A DNA stretch of 64,000 bases from Sphingomonas sp. PP-F2F-G114-C0414 (GCF_003688595.1 NZ_RCWT01000014.1:1-64000); one strand, 5' to 3'; positions 27,253-35,426 are shown, counted from the first letter of the stretch. Numbers and translations: made by a program. Notes: generated by a model not told the origin, from the letters alone.

Positions 27253-27509
27253 GCGAAGATCACCGCGACGGCTGCACCACCGGCACCACATCCCAGCACG
27301 AACAACAGCGCCAGGATCATGCCGGCACGGCTGGACATCGCCGACGACAGCGCGCCGGATGTCGCGACGGGCACCGGGGCCGGCGACGCGGCGACTGATC
27401 CTGCTGCGCTGCCGTCGATGACGATCGGCGGCGTGTCGCCGCGACGCCGGGACTGCTCGCCGCTGGCGTCGAGCAGTCGGACCTTTCCGGGTTTCTGATC
27501 TTGGCTCAT
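27249..27509 (-). CDS. Small single-span membrane protein of unknown function
   Basis: The 86-residue product starts at ATG 27509 behind AAGGGACG. It has a charged N-terminus (SQDQKPGKVRLLDASGEQSR), a Ser/Pro/Ala linker and a C-terminal membrane segment (AGMILALLFVLGCGAGGAAV), so the N-terminus probably faces the cytoplasm. It is the first gene of a two-gene unit with the TPR-like protein and has a CCTATAATTGG box 24 bases upstream. Confidence 0.7.
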   Translation of the reverse strand: MSQDQKPGKVRLLDASGEQSRRRGDTPPIVIDGSAAGSVAASPAPVPVATSGALSSAMSSRAGMILALLFVLGCGAGGAAVAVIFA

Positions 27510-27533
27510 GGCGTAAACGTCCCTTATCTTCAT

Positions 27534-27544
27534 CCAATTATAGG
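27534..27544 (-). promoter_or_regulatory. Flagellar CCTATAAT element before the small membrane protein
   Basis: CCTATAATTGG on the minus strand lies 24 bases before ATG 27509. Read on the plus strand (CCAATTATAGG) it is nearly palindromic and lies 82 bases before ATG 27627, so it may serve both directions. No CCGG at 15 bases. Confidence 0.55.
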
Positions 27545-27626
27545 ATGTCGGAGCTACCGAGGGGCGTCGTCCCGCGCGAAACATGCTGTTGGCGGGCTGG
27601 GCTATGGGTTGCGAGTAGGATTTTCG

Positions 27627-28058
27627 ATGGCTGCGTTCTGTTCCCTTCTGCACATCGCTGCGGCCGCCGTGGCGATCGTCGCGGCAACCGGCTCGTCGGC
27701 GTCGGAAGGCGGGTCGGCGTCGGAAGGCGAGTCGCAGCCGGCGATGGATGCGACGTTCGTGGCGATGCCCGAACTGGTCGTGCCGATCATCGACGGCGAT
27801 CGCGCGGATGGCCGGCTCAAGATCAAGATCGTGCTGAGGGCGGCGGATGTCACGGCGGCGGCGCGCTTGAAGGCCGCGATTCCGAGCCTCCGGGAAAGCG
27901 CGCTGGCGTCGGCGAGCGAGTTCGCGCGGCTTCGCGCCTCGCCCTACAAACCGGTCGATGTCGCGCGATTGGCGCAGGACATGACGCGTGTGCTGCGCGG
28001 GCGGAACCCGGATGTCGCAAGCGTGCTGGTGGTCGAAGTATCGGCCCGACCCGCCTGA
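27627..28058 (+). CDS. Secreted FliL-like protein (tentative)
   Basis: From ATG 27627 the product is 143 residues. It has a signal sequence or N-terminal anchor (FCSLLHIAAAAVAIVAATGS), a Ser/Gly/Glu-rich linker and a domain of about 95 residues. The domain begins MPELVVPIIDGDRADGRLKI and continues with IVLRAADVTAAARLKAAIP and VARLAQDMTRVLRGRNPDVA. The pattern of strand, helix, helix and terminal strand (VASVLVVEVS) resembles the periplasmic part of FliL, as in the true fliL at 32886. The resemblance is weak, so the call is tentative. An earlier ATG (27501) would span the promoter region. Confidence 0.55.
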   Translation: MAAFCSLLHIAAAAVAIVAATGSSASEGGSASEGESQPAMDATFVAMPELVVPIIDGDRADGRLKIKIVLRAADVTAAARLKAAIPSLRESALASASEFARLRASPYKPVDVARLAQDMTRVLRGRNPDVASVLVVEVSARPA

Positions 28059-28096
28059 GCCGTTAGGCGCAGGCCGGCGGTCGAGATTGGGGTCGA

Positions 28097-28121
28097 AGCC
28101 GGGGCCGGGGCCGGGGCCGGG
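28097..28121. repeat. Short tandem hexamer tract
   Basis: About four copies of the hexamer GGGGCC/CCGGGG stand between the stop of the FliL-like gene and the stop of the convergent unknown gene. It is a small simple repeat and could vary in copy number. Confidence 0.6.
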
Positions 28122-28586
28122 TTACTCGGCGATGCGGACGGCGCGGGAAAGCTCCGCTGCGACCCGTGTATTCCAGGTACGCAGGAACGGCGGCGGCCGG
28201 ACGGCGCCGATCGCCGCGGTGGCGGCCCGCGGTTTGATCTCGGCGGTCGGTACGGAAATTGCCGGTACGGAAATTGCGGCGCCAACCGAGTCGCAGCTCA
28301 GCGTGACGAGGTCGCATCCCGCCACCGACGGTTGCAGCAGGAGCAACAGGCACTCCGCGATTTCGGGATCCTCGCGCGGGCCGATCATCTCGACGACGGT
28401 CTCGGGCGTCGTGTCCGGATAAGTCATCGCCTTGGCCGCCGCGGCATCCCACAGCGCCGACGCGTCGTCGATGTTCAGCTGGCACCGCAGCTCATATAGC
28501 GCGTTGCTCACGATCGATCCGATCCGTAAGCCGGATGCCTGTATTGTACCGTCACGTTTGAACCCTTGCTTGTACGCGTATGTCAC
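28122..28586 (-). CDS. Unknown small protein next to flagellin
   Basis: The 154-residue frame has a protein-like core: IGSIVSNALYELRCQLNIDD, then AAAKAMTYPDTTPETVVEMI and DPEIAECLLLLLQPSVAGCD. Its C-terminal third is Ala/Pro-rich and contains a tandem duplication of five residues (VPAIS twice), matching a 15-base DNA duplication near 28250. The start codon is uncertain, as the 5' end lies in AT-richer DNA. No family is recognised. An overlapping plus-strand frame is less protein-like. Confidence 0.45.
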   Translation of the reverse strand: MTYAYKQGFKRDGTIQASGLRIGSIVSNALYELRCQLNIDDASALWDAAAAKAMTYPDTTPETVVEMIGPREDPEIAECLLLLLQPSVAGCDLVTLSCDSVGAAISVPAISVPTAEIKPRAATAAIGAVRPPPFLRTWNTRVAAELSRAVRIAE

Positions 28587-28710
28587 TAGAAATACTCGAT
28601 GTTGTTCGAGATATGGGGCAAAATGGGTTCAACGGAAATTAGGTAGTTATACGTAATACGATTTTAATGTCGGGTTGTGACGTTCGGGTAACACAATGAA
28701 ACGTTACGAA
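28587..28710. other. AT-richer gap downstream of flagellin
   Basis: The stretch is noticeably lower in GC than the genes around it and holds no supported gene. It contains the sequence upstream of the unknown gene at 28122, but no CCTATAAT box or clear ribosome site was found. Confidence 0.4.
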
Positions 28711-28743
28711 AAAAACCGGGACCGACTTTCGCCGATCCCGGTT
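28711..28743 (-). terminator. Rho-independent terminator of flagellin
   Basis: On the minus strand a stem built on AACCGGGA/TCCCGGTT is followed by a run of seven T residues. It lies about 50 bases beyond the fliC stop. Confidence 0.85.
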
Positions 28744-28795
28744 CCCGGTAGCCCGCCGACGGTTTGGGGGTGCCGACGAGGCGCCCGCTCCCGTT

Positions 28796-29677
28796 TTACC
28801 GGAAGAGCGACGTGATGGTCTGCGGCGCCTGGTTGGCGATCGACAGAGCCTGCACGCCAAGCTGCTGCTTGACCTGCAATGCCTGAAGCTTCGCCGATTC
28901 CTTGGCCAGATCTGCATCGACGAGATTGCCGATGCCGCTTTCGATGGTGTCCGACAGCTTGCTGGTGAACGTCGTCTGGGCGTCGATCTTGCGCGATGCC
29001 GAACCCAGATCGCTGAGCTTGCCGTTAAGCGACTTGCTCAGTGTATCGAGGGTATCGACCATCTTCTTGGACGTTGCCGAATCGGTCAGCTCCGAGTTCT
29101 GGCCGAGGGTGCCGGTACCGGCGCCGGTCGACTGAGTCTCGGTCGTCGCCAGATCCAGACCCTGGTTGGCAATCGACAACGTGTCGGGGGTGTACGACGT
29201 GCCGCTGCCCGTTGCGGTATTCGACAGCGACTGAAGTGCGCTGACTGCGCCACCGCTGCTCTTCAGCAGGTTGGTGCCGTTGAACTCGGACGAGTTGACG
29301 ATCGTGGTGATCTGATCGCGAAGGGCCTTGAAGTCCTTGTTGTAAGCAGAGCGCGTATCGGTCGAGATGCCGTCATCCGACGCCTGCTTGGCAAGCGTCT
29401 TCATCTGGTTGACCACGTCCGAGATCTGCTCCGCCCCTGCGACAGCCACGTCGGTAACGCTCTTCGCCCGGCTGAGCGACGAGCTGACCGCCTTCAGACC
29501 GCCCAGATCGCCACGAAGGCCCTGTGCGATGGTGAAAGCTGCCGAATCGTCCTTGGTCGAACTGACGTTCAGGCCGCTGTTGATGCGGTTCTGAACGGTG
29601 GCGAGACCCTTGCTGGTCGCGTTGAGAGCCTGGAGGGCTGCCATTGCGCCAGAGTTCGTGTTGACGGACAATGCCAT
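28796..29677 (-). CDS. fliC: Flagellin
   Basis: Filament subunit. The 293-residue product has the conserved N-terminal D0/D1 helices (MALSVNTNSGAMAALQALNA, then STKDDSAAFTIAQGLRGDLG) and C-terminal helix (ALQVKQQLGVQALSIANQAP). The variable centre is short, as in other alphaproteobacterial flagellins. A clear ribosome site (AGAAGGAAA) precedes ATG. The FlbT-FlaF pair in the same island probably controls its translation. Only this flagellin is in the window. Confidence 0.97.
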   Translation of the reverse strand: MALSVNTNSGAMAALQALNATSKGLATVQNRINSGLNVSSTKDDSAAFTIAQGLRGDLGGLKAVSSSLSRAKSVTDVAVAGAEQISDVVNQMKTLAKQASDDGISTDTRSAYNKDFKALRDQITTIVNSSEFNGTNLLKSSGGAVSALQSLSNTATGSGTSYTPDTLSIANQGLDLATTETQSTGAGTGTLGQNSELTDSATSKKMVDTLDTLSKSLNGKLSDLGSASRKIDAQTTFTSKLSDTIESGIGNLVDADLAKESAKLQALQVKQQLGVQALSIANQAPQTITSLFR

Positions 29678-29763
29678 GATGATTTCCTTCTGGAATAAAT
29701 ACGCTGGCTTCTGCCGACGTGGACCGGTTCGCCGATCCTCGACAGCCTCGGTGCGAGGCCGGT

Positions 29764-29795
29764 CCTTTATTCTGGGAAGAAATTCGGAAGTTCGG
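29764..29795 (-). promoter_or_regulatory. Possible divergent form of the flagellar box before fliC
   Basis: On the minus strand CCAGAATAAAGG (29775 to 29764) lies 86 bases before the fliC start, with CCGA 16 bases upstream. It resembles CCTAGAATAGG of flaF but deviates in several bases. The rest of the 29678-29847 leader is unstructured, so the leader could carry FlbT-dependent control. Confidence 0.3.
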
Positions 29796-29847
29796 TCGGG
29801 CTTGTCGGAAATTTGGTGGTTAACGAAAGCTTAGCCACCGCGCGGGT

Positions 29848-30630
29848 TCAGAACGGGAACAGCGCGTCGTAGATCTGCTGGCCCCAGCGGGCCTGCTGCG
29901 CACTGCTGAGCTGGCCACGGCCGCCATAGCTGATCTGGGCCTCGGCGATCTGGGTATGGCGAATACTGTCGTCGCGGGCGATATCCTGCGGACGCACGAT
30001 GCCCGTCACGATCAGTTCGCGCAGTTCGTAGTTCACGCGGATCTGCTGCCGGCCGCGGATCACCAGATTGCCGTTGGGCAGCACATCGGTGACCATCGCC
30101 GACATCGTCATGTTGATCGTCTCGCTGCGGCTGATGTTGCCGCTGCCATTGAACTTCGACGCGGAGTCGCCCGCCACCAACTTGGCCGGATCGACCGATC
30201 CCGGCAGGATTTTCGCAAGCGGAGCCTGCAGCCCTAGCAGTGCCGACAGTCCGGCGGATTCGGATCCGCCCTGGCTGCGCGCGGTGGTGTTGCCGACCAC
30301 CGCCTTGTCGGCGACGTTGATCCGCACCGTCAGGATATCGCCCGCGCGCGAGGCGCGCTGATCGCCGAGGAACGCGCCCGCGCCCGCGCGGAACAGCGAC
30401 GCGTTGGGGGCGGATGTCTCCACTGCCGCCGTTCGCCCGCCGATCATGTGCGGCGTCGATCGGCCGAGCGAATCCTCGATCGGCGGACTGTCGACCGGCA
30501 GCGCCTCGGTAAAGGTCGGCGCTTTGCCGACTTCCTTGAGGCGTCCGACCGCGCCGCAACCGGACAATGTCGTGACCGCGAGCGTCAGGCCGGCAAGCGT
30601 CAGCACGGGTTTCAGAATAGGGGAAAACAT
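29848..30630 (-). CDS. flgH: Flagellar L-ring lipoprotein FlgH
   Basis: FlgH forms the outer-membrane L ring. The 260-residue product has a lipoprotein signal with LSGC (Cys25), the conserved segment DILTVRINVADKAVVGNTTA, and the family C-terminus (VRPQDIARDDSIRHTQIAEA, then QISYGGRGQLSSAQ). Last gene of flgF-flgG-flgA-flgH. flgI, usually next, is not in the window. Confidence 0.96.
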   Translation of the reverse strand: MFSPILKPVLTLAGLTLAVTTLSGCGAVGRLKEVGKAPTFTEALPVDSPPIEDSLGRSTPHMIGGRTAAVETSAPNASLFRAGAGAFLGDQRASRAGDILTVRINVADKAVVGNTTARSQGGSESAGLSALLGLQAPLAKILPGSVDPAKLVAGDSASKFNGSGNISRSETINMTMSAMVTDVLPNGNLVIRGRQQIRVNYELRELIVTGIVRPQDIARDDSIRHTQIAEAQISYGGRGQLSSAQQARWGQQIYDALFPF

Positions 30631-30696
30631 GGAGGTCTCCGGAAGAAAGCTCGGCAGGAAAGGGGGGCGGCTCAGGGCACCGATCAGGGCCGCAGA

Positions 30697-31152
30697 TCAG
30701 GGTAGGGGGACGTGCACGGCCCCGGAGCCCTCGACGGTGGCATCGAACGTGCGGTTGGTCGACTGCGCGACGACGCGGACGAGATCGCCCATCCCGCCCG
30801 CCGACAGCGCCCGGCCGGTGGTCGCGATGACGAGCCCGCGACTGCGCAGGTTGATCGTCACCGGATCGCCGCGCCGGACGAGCCGCGGCGCGACCACGTC
30901 GCCCGCGCGCACCACCGCGCCGGCGACGAGATTGCGTGCCGCCTCGCGGCCAGCGGCGACATCGGGCGCGATCGCACCGATCGCGTAGCCGGGGGGACGG
31001 GGCTGCGCCTCGAAGTCGGTGGCGGCGAGGATGTCGCCGCGTGCGACGGCGTGCGACAGGACCGAGGTCGCGACCGGCTCGGCCGCGGCCATGACCGGAA
31101 CCGCAAGGCCGAGGCCGGCGAGGACGACGATCGTCGCGGTGCGGAAGCGCAT
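30697..31152 (-). CDS. flgA: P-ring chaperone FlgA
   Basis: FlgA assists FlgI P-ring assembly in the periplasm. From ATG 31152 the product (151 residues) has a signal peptide (MRFRTATIVVLAGLGLAVPV, cut after AAA) and an SAF/FlgA C-terminal domain (VVRAGDVVAPRLVRRGDPVT, then VATTGRALSAGGMGDLVRV-type text). A TTG three codons earlier overlaps the flgG stop and is an alternative start. It is short for the family because only the SAF part remains. Confidence 0.88.
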   Translation of the reverse strand: MRFRTATIVVLAGLGLAVPVMAAAEPVATSVLSHAVARGDILAATDFEAQPRPPGYAIGAIAPDVAAGREAARNLVAGAVVRAGDVVAPRLVRRGDPVTINLRSRGLVIATTGRALSAGGMGDLVRVVAQSTNRTFDATVEGSGAVHVPLP

Positions 31153-31157
31153 GACGG

Positions 31158-31946
31158 TCAACGCATCTGGCTGGAGGTCGCCAGCATCTCGTCCGCGGTC
31201 TTCACGACGCGGCTGTTCATCTCATACGCACGCTGCGCGGTGATCAGCGCGGTGATTTCCGAGACCGGGTTGACGTTCGAAGCCTCGACGAAGCCCTGCA
31301 TGGTCGTGCCGAAGCCCGGATCGCCCGGCGCGGCGATCGTCGCGGTGCCCGAGGCCGAGGTCTCGGTGAAGACGTTGCCGCCCTGCGCCTCGAGGCCGGC
31401 TTCGTTGATGAACGTCGCGAGCTGGAGCTGACCGACGGTCTGCATCTCGGCGGCACCGGCGACCTTGATCTGGACCAGCCCGGTCTTCGAGATCGCGACG
31501 TCGACCGCGTCCGCCGGGATCGTGATCCCCGGCTCGACCGCGTTGCCGTCGGCGGTCACCAACTCGCCCTGGTCGGACAGCTGGAACGAGCCGTCGCGCG
31601 TGTAGCCGGTCTCGCCACTTGGCAATCGCATCTGGAAATAGCCGCGGCCCTGGATCGCGACGTCGTAGCGGTTGCTGGTCTGGTTCGGTGCACCCTGTTC
31701 GGTGATCCGGTAGACGCTGCCGGTCTTCACGCCCGAGCCGATCTGGATCCCGGTCGGGATCTTCGCGGTGCCGCTGCTGTCGGTCGAGGAGCCGGCGCGC
31801 GTTTCCTGCTGATAGAGCAGGTCCTGGAACGCCGCGCGCTGGCGCTTGAACCCGGTGGTGTTCATGTTGGCGATGTTGTTCGAGATGACGTCGACGTTGG
31901 TCTGCTGTGCCAGCATCCCGGTGCTGGCGATCGAAAGAGTGCGCAT
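31158..31946 (-). CDS. flgG: Flagellar distal rod protein FlgG
   Basis: FlgG forms the distal rod. The 262-residue product shows the rod signature (STGMLAQQTNVDVISNNIAN, then MNTTGFKRQRAAFQDLLYQQ) and the conserved C-terminus (GFVEASNVNPVSEITALITA, then QRAYEMNSRVVKTADEML). Length is typical. It follows flgF after 42 bases and abuts flgA. Confidence 0.97.
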   Translation of the reverse strand: MRTLSIASTGMLAQQTNVDVISNNIANMNTTGFKRQRAAFQDLLYQQETRAGSSTDSSGTAKIPTGIQIGSGVKTGSVYRITEQGAPNQTSNRYDVAIQGRGYFQMRLPSGETGYTRDGSFQLSDQGELVTADGNAVEPGITIPADAVDVAISKTGLVQIKVAGAAEMQTVGQLQLATFINEAGLEAQGGNVFTETSASGTATIAAPGDPGFGTTMQGFVEASNVNPVSEITALITAQRAYEMNSRVVKTADEMLATSSQMR

Positions 31947-31988
31947 CGCGTGGTCCTTTGCTGAAATTGGCGTTGATTAAGGGGAAGG

Positions 31989-32732
31989 TCAGCCGAGCTT
32001 CGACAGGCGGTCGATCGCGCGTTTGCGCATGTCGTCCATGTCCTGCGAGATCTTCATGCTGGTCTGGTAGGCGCGCAGGATGTCGACCATCGAGGTGGTC
32101 TCGACGATCGGCTCGACGTTCGATCCCTCGATACCGCCGGTCCGCAGCTTGGTCTCGTTGGCGGCCAGTTCGCGCCCCCCGGTGGCAGTCATCAGGCCGT
32201 CGCCGCGCGGGGTGACACCGCGTTCGTCGTCGAACACGGTCACCGCGATGCGCCCGACCGGGCCGGCCTTGCCCATGACCGAGCCGTCGTTGCCGATCGA
32301 GAGCGTCGGCAGATCCTCGGGCGTGACCGCGATCGGCTTGCCGCCCTCGCCGAGAATACGCTGGCCGCCCGCATTGGTCAGCTCGCCGGCCTCGTTGACC
32401 TTGACGAAGCCCGCGCGCGTGAAGGCGGTGCCGCCGTCGGGGGCCTCGACCGAGAGATAGCCCGGGCCGTCGATCATCAGGTCGAGCGGGTTGCCGGTCG
32501 ACTGGAACGCGCCGGCGCTGGTGTCGTGCATCGCGCCCATATCGAGCACGAACGAGGTCGTCCGCGTGATGTCGGGCGTGCTCTCCTTCTGCTGCTCGAC
32601 GAATTCGCGGAACACCGGGCGTTCGCGCTTGAACCCGGCGGTGCTCATGTTCGCCATGTTGTTGGCGGCGACGTCCAGGCGGCGACGCAGCGCCTGCTCC
32701 TGGCTCAGCAATATAAAGGAGGAGATGTCCAT
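31989..32732 (-). CDS. flgF: Flagellar proximal rod protein FlgF
   Basis: FlgF is a proximal rod subunit. From ATG 32732 (behind AAAGGAGGAG) the product is 247 residues with the rod N-terminus (RRRLDVAANNMANMSTAGFK) and the FlgF/G C-terminal motif (GGIEGSNVEPIVETTSMVDI). The open frame extends far upstream, but that portion lies over the promoter and fliL and is not coding. It opens flgF-flgG-flgA-flgH. Confidence 0.96.
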   Translation of the reverse strand: MDISSFILLSQEQALRRRLDVAANNMANMSTAGFKRERPVFREFVEQQKESTPDITRTTSFVLDMGAMHDTSAGAFQSTGNPLDLMIDGPGYLSVEAPDGGTAFTRAGFVKVNEAGELTNAGGQRILGEGGKPIAVTPEDLPTLSIGNDGSVMGKAGPVGRIAVTVFDDERGVTPRGDGLMTATGGRELAANETKLRTGGIEGSNVEPIVETTSMVDILRAYQTSMKISQDMDDMRKRAIDRLSKLG

Positions 32733-32795
32733 CGGGGCCTGGTCCAAATTTTCCGCATTATCGGCGCCGGTAGGCAAATTCTGCCTGCCGTCTCT

Positions 32796-32825
32796 CCTAT
32801 AATAGGTTGGTACGAGGGGTGCCGG
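32796..32825. promoter_or_regulatory. Bidirectional flagellar promoter between flgF and fliL
   Basis: A perfect CCTATAATAGG palindrome (32796-32806) lies 63 bases before flgF (minus) and 79 bases before fliL (plus). In the flgF direction a CCGG box (32822-32825, context CCAACCGG) stands exactly 15 bases upstream. In the fliL direction no CCGG is found at that distance. Confidence 0.72.
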
Positions 32826-32885
32826 TTGGCGCTTCCCCTCGAAATCGCGAGCACCGGCAGCGCCGGGACCAAGGGGACGACGATC

Positions 32886-33461
32886 GTGGCGACTAAGGAA
32901 ACGGCGCAGGACATCGGTGACGACACCGATGGCAATGCGGGCGAGGGTGACGCCGTCGCCGCAGCAACCAAACCCAAGCGCGGCAAGAAGAAGATGATCG
33001 TGCTCGCGGCGGTCGGCGGCGTGCTGCTGCTCGGCGGTGGCGGCGCGGGCTATATGATGCTCGGCGGCAAGCCGGCAGCGGCGGCGCATGATGGCGCGGC
33101 AGCCGAGACCGAAACTGCCGACAGTGAGGGTTCGGGCGAGGGCGGCGGGCATGAGGCGGCAGCGCCGCTCGATGTTCCGCCGATGCTGGTCAACCTGCGC
33201 TCGGCCGATGGTGCTCCGCATTTCCTTAAGGTCCACGTCATGCTCGTCCCCGGCGCGAAATCGAACGTCGAGGCGCTGAAGACCGACCTGCCGGTGTTGC
33301 TCGACGCGTATCAGCCGTTTTTGCGCGAACTGCGCCCCGAGGACCTGTCCGGGTCCGCGGCGGTGTTCCGGATCAAGGAAGAATTGCTGATCCGTGCGCG
33401 CACGACGATCGGCGCAGACAAAGTGAAGGACGTCCTCGTGCAGGATCTGGTGCAGCAATGA
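32886..33461 (+). CDS. fliL: Flagellar basal-body stator-associated protein FliL
   Basis: FliL is an inner-membrane protein around the stator. From GTG 32886 (behind AAGGGGACG) the product is 191 residues: a charged cytosolic tail, one membrane segment (MIVLAAVGGVLLLGGGGAGY), an acidic Gly/Ala linker and the FliL domain (PPMLVNLRSADGAPHFLKVH, then FRIKEELLIRARTTIG). It overlaps fliM by ATGA. Confidence 0.92.
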   Translation: MATKETAQDIGDDTDGNAGEGDAVAAATKPKRGKKKMIVLAAVGGVLLLGGGGAGYMMLGGKPAAAAHDGAAAETETADSEGSGEGGGHEAAAPLDVPPMLVNLRSADGAPHFLKVHVMLVPGAKSNVEALKTDLPVLLDAYQPFLRELRPEDLSGSAAVFRIKEELLIRARTTIGADKVKDVLVQDLVQQ

Positions 33462-34480
33462 GCGACGATTTCGAAGACCTCGAAGACTTTTCGCTGCCCG
33501 ATCCGCCGACCGCGGAGCTTGGCGGCGCGGCGTTCGACCAGGCCGGCATCGACGCGCTGTTCGGCACGTCCGGCGGCCCCGAGAAACCCCGCAGCGGCCT
33601 CAAGGCGGTCATCGAATCCGATGTCATCAGCTATGAGCGGCTGCCGATGCTGGAAGTCGTGTACGACCGGCTGGTCCGCACCTTCGCGACGTCGATGCGC
33701 AACCTGACTTCGGACGCGATCGACGTCAGCCTGGAAGACATGAGCTCGATCCGGTTCGGCGATTTCGTCAACCGGCTCGCGCTGCCGGCGATGATCGGCG
33801 TGTTCCGCGTCGAGGAGTGGCGCAACTACGGCCTCATCACCGTCGAGCCGAGCCTGATCTATTCGGTGGTCGATGCGCTGCTCGGCGGACGCCAGAGCGG
33901 CAACCGGTCGATGATCGACGGGCGCGCGTTTACCGGGATCGAAGTCGGCCTGGTGTCGCGGATGCTCGAACTCGCGCTCGCCGATCTCAGCGCGGCGCTG
34001 CAACCGATCGTCGCGACGACGATGAAGCTCGAGCGGATCGAGACGAGCCCGCGCTTCGCCTCGATCGCCGGGCCGACCAATATCTGTACCGCTGCTACGC
34101 TGCGCGTCGACATGGATGGCCGCGGCGGCTGTTTCAGCGTGCTGTTGCCGTATGCGACGATCGAGTCGGTCCGCTATCGGTTCGGCCAGCGCTTCATGGG
34201 CGATACCGATGGTCCGGAAAACGTCTGGGGCGCGCACATGGCGGCCGAACTGCGCAAGACCGAGGTCGCGGTCGACGTCGTGCTCGGCGAGGCGACGATG
34301 AGCTTGGGCGATGTCCGGTCGCTGCAAGTCGGCCGGACGATCGCGCTCGGCACGCGGCCCGACGATCTGCTCGGGATCCAGGTCGGCGGGGTTTCGCTCG
34401 GCAGCGCGCAGATCGGCCAACGTCGCAACAATATCGCGGTCCGTCTCGCGACCGATATCGTCAGGGGAGCAGGCGCATGA
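33458..34480 (+). CDS. fliM: Flagellar motor switch protein FliM
   Basis: FliM is the C-ring protein that receives CheY-P. The 340-residue product has an acidic N-terminus, a middle domain with MIGVFRVEEWRNYGLITVEP and GGRQSGNRSMIDGRAFTGIE, and a C-terminal SpoA domain (GEATMSLGDVRSLQVGRTIA). The family N-terminal CheY-binding LSQxEID motif is replaced here by the acidic AGIDALFG region. It overlaps both neighbours by 4 bases. Confidence 0.95.
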   Translation: MSDDFEDLEDFSLPDPPTAELGGAAFDQAGIDALFGTSGGPEKPRSGLKAVIESDVISYERLPMLEVVYDRLVRTFATSMRNLTSDAIDVSLEDMSSIRFGDFVNRLALPAMIGVFRVEEWRNYGLITVEPSLIYSVVDALLGGRQSGNRSMIDGRAFTGIEVGLVSRMLELALADLSAALQPIVATTMKLERIETSPRFASIAGPTNICTAATLRVDMDGRGGCFSVLLPYATIESVRYRFGQRFMGDTDGPENVWGAHMAAELRKTEVAVDVVLGEATMSLGDVRSLQVGRTIALGTRPDDLLGIQVGGVSLGSAQIGQRRNNIAVRLATDIVRGAGA

Positions 34481-34845
34481 ACTTTTCGACGGTCGCGAAC
34501 ATCGCGACGATCATCCTGTGCGCGGCGGTGCTGGTGCAGAGCGTGCGGATGATGCGGTCGCTGAAGGCGGTACGCGGTGGCGCGATCGCCGATGTGGTCG
34601 AGGCGCTCGACCGCTCGACCGGGCAGGCGCGCATGGTTCTGTCCGAACTGCGCGATGCGCTGGGCGAATGCGCGCACAGCGCGCGGGCGGTGGCCGACGG
34701 CAAGGCGATCGCCGACGAACTGACCGTGATGATCGGGATCGCCAACGCGTCCGCCGATCGCATGGCGGACGCCGCCGATGCGGCGCGTCGTCAGCAGGCC
34801 GGGGACTATGGCGCGGCCGATCACAACGCGGGGGGCTGGGCATGA
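34477..34845 (+). CDS. Small membrane-anchored flagellar-operon protein (DUF6468-like)
   Basis: The 122-residue product has an N-terminal membrane helix (TVANIATIILCAAVLVQSVR) and a long cytosolic helical part (ALDRSTGQARMVLSELRDAL; VMIGIANASADRMADAADAA). Such a protein sits between fliM and motE in many alphaproteobacterial flagellar operons; I recall it as DUF6468, with no defined role. It overlaps fliM (ATGA) and motE (ATGA). Confidence 0.75.
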   Translation: MNFSTVANIATIILCAAVLVQSVRMMRSLKAVRGGAIADVVEALDRSTGQARMVLSELRDALGECAHSARAVADGKAIADELTVMIGIANASADRMADAADAARRQQAGDYGAADHNAGGWA

Positions 34846-35426
34846 TCGGGCGTCCTTCGTTGTTGATGCTGACCGCGGCGTCGGCGGCGGTGGCGATGGT
34901 CGGCAATGCCGTCGGGCTGGCGGCGATGCCGAGCGGCGCGCAGGCGGCGGGATCGCCGGCCAGTTCGCGACTGGGCGTGGCGATCGCCGACGATCTCGGC
35001 GCGCGCGACCAGGCAGCGGTGCGGCGTGGTCGCGCGCTCGATATGCGCGAGCAGGCGGTCCGCGCGACCGAAGCGCGGCTCAAGGCGGACGCCGGCAGCC
35101 GGCAGGACGCGGCGGCGGCGGCACCCGCCCAGCCGAGTTCGCCGGGCGCGCCCGCCGGGGCGACGCCACCGACGGATCAATATGACGATCTGGCGCGGAT
35201 CTATCAGGCGATGAAGCCCGCCTCCGCGGCGCTGGTCCTCGAACAGCTGGATCTCGACGTGCAGATGCGGGTCGCGCAACGCATGCGCGAACGCTCGACC
35301 GCGATGGTGCTGGCAGCGATGACGCCGCGCGGCGCAGCTGCGCTGACGATGGCGCTGGCACGGCGCGACGCGCGTCGTCCGCCGAGCGCGGTCAGGCCTG
35401 CGGGGGCGGCGTTGTCGAAGCGCTGA
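34842..35426 (+). CDS. motE: Periplasmic motility protein MotE
   Basis: In rhizobia MotE is a periplasmic chaperone that stabilises MotC. The 194-residue product has a signal peptide (LLMLTAASAAVAMVGNAVGL), a helical charged segment (MREQAVRATEARLKADAGSR) and an MgtE-N/MotE domain (YDDLARIYQAMKPASAALVL, then LDLDVQMRVAQRMRERSTA). It is the last gene of the fliL unit and ends at a strong terminator. The TPR-like secreted protein at 25474 could be a functional partner. Confidence 0.83.
   Translation: MIGRPSLLMLTAASAAVAMVGNAVGLAAMPSGAQAAGSPASSRLGVAIADDLGARDQAAVRRGRALDMREQAVRATEARLKADAGSRQDAAAAAPAQPSSPGAPAGATPPTDQYDDLARIYQAMKPASAALVLEQLDLDVQMRVAQRMRERSTAMVLAAMTPRGAAALTMALARRDARRPPSAVRPAGAALSKR

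Noticed and set aside
27988..28422. Plus-strand 144-codon frame
   Set aside because: It begins inside the FliL-like gene, crosses the GGGGCC tract and is less protein-like than the opposing frame at 28122.
29776..29830. Possible sigma-28 promoter before fliC (TAAGCTTT with TCCGACAA)
   Set aside because: The spacing is about 16 bases instead of 11 and both boxes deviate from the consensus.
32807..32830. Possible sigma-54 site (CGGCAC region) before flgF
   Set aside because: The GG is present but no TTGC-type -12 element follows at the right distance; the CCGG-N15-CCTATTATAGG reading explains the site better.
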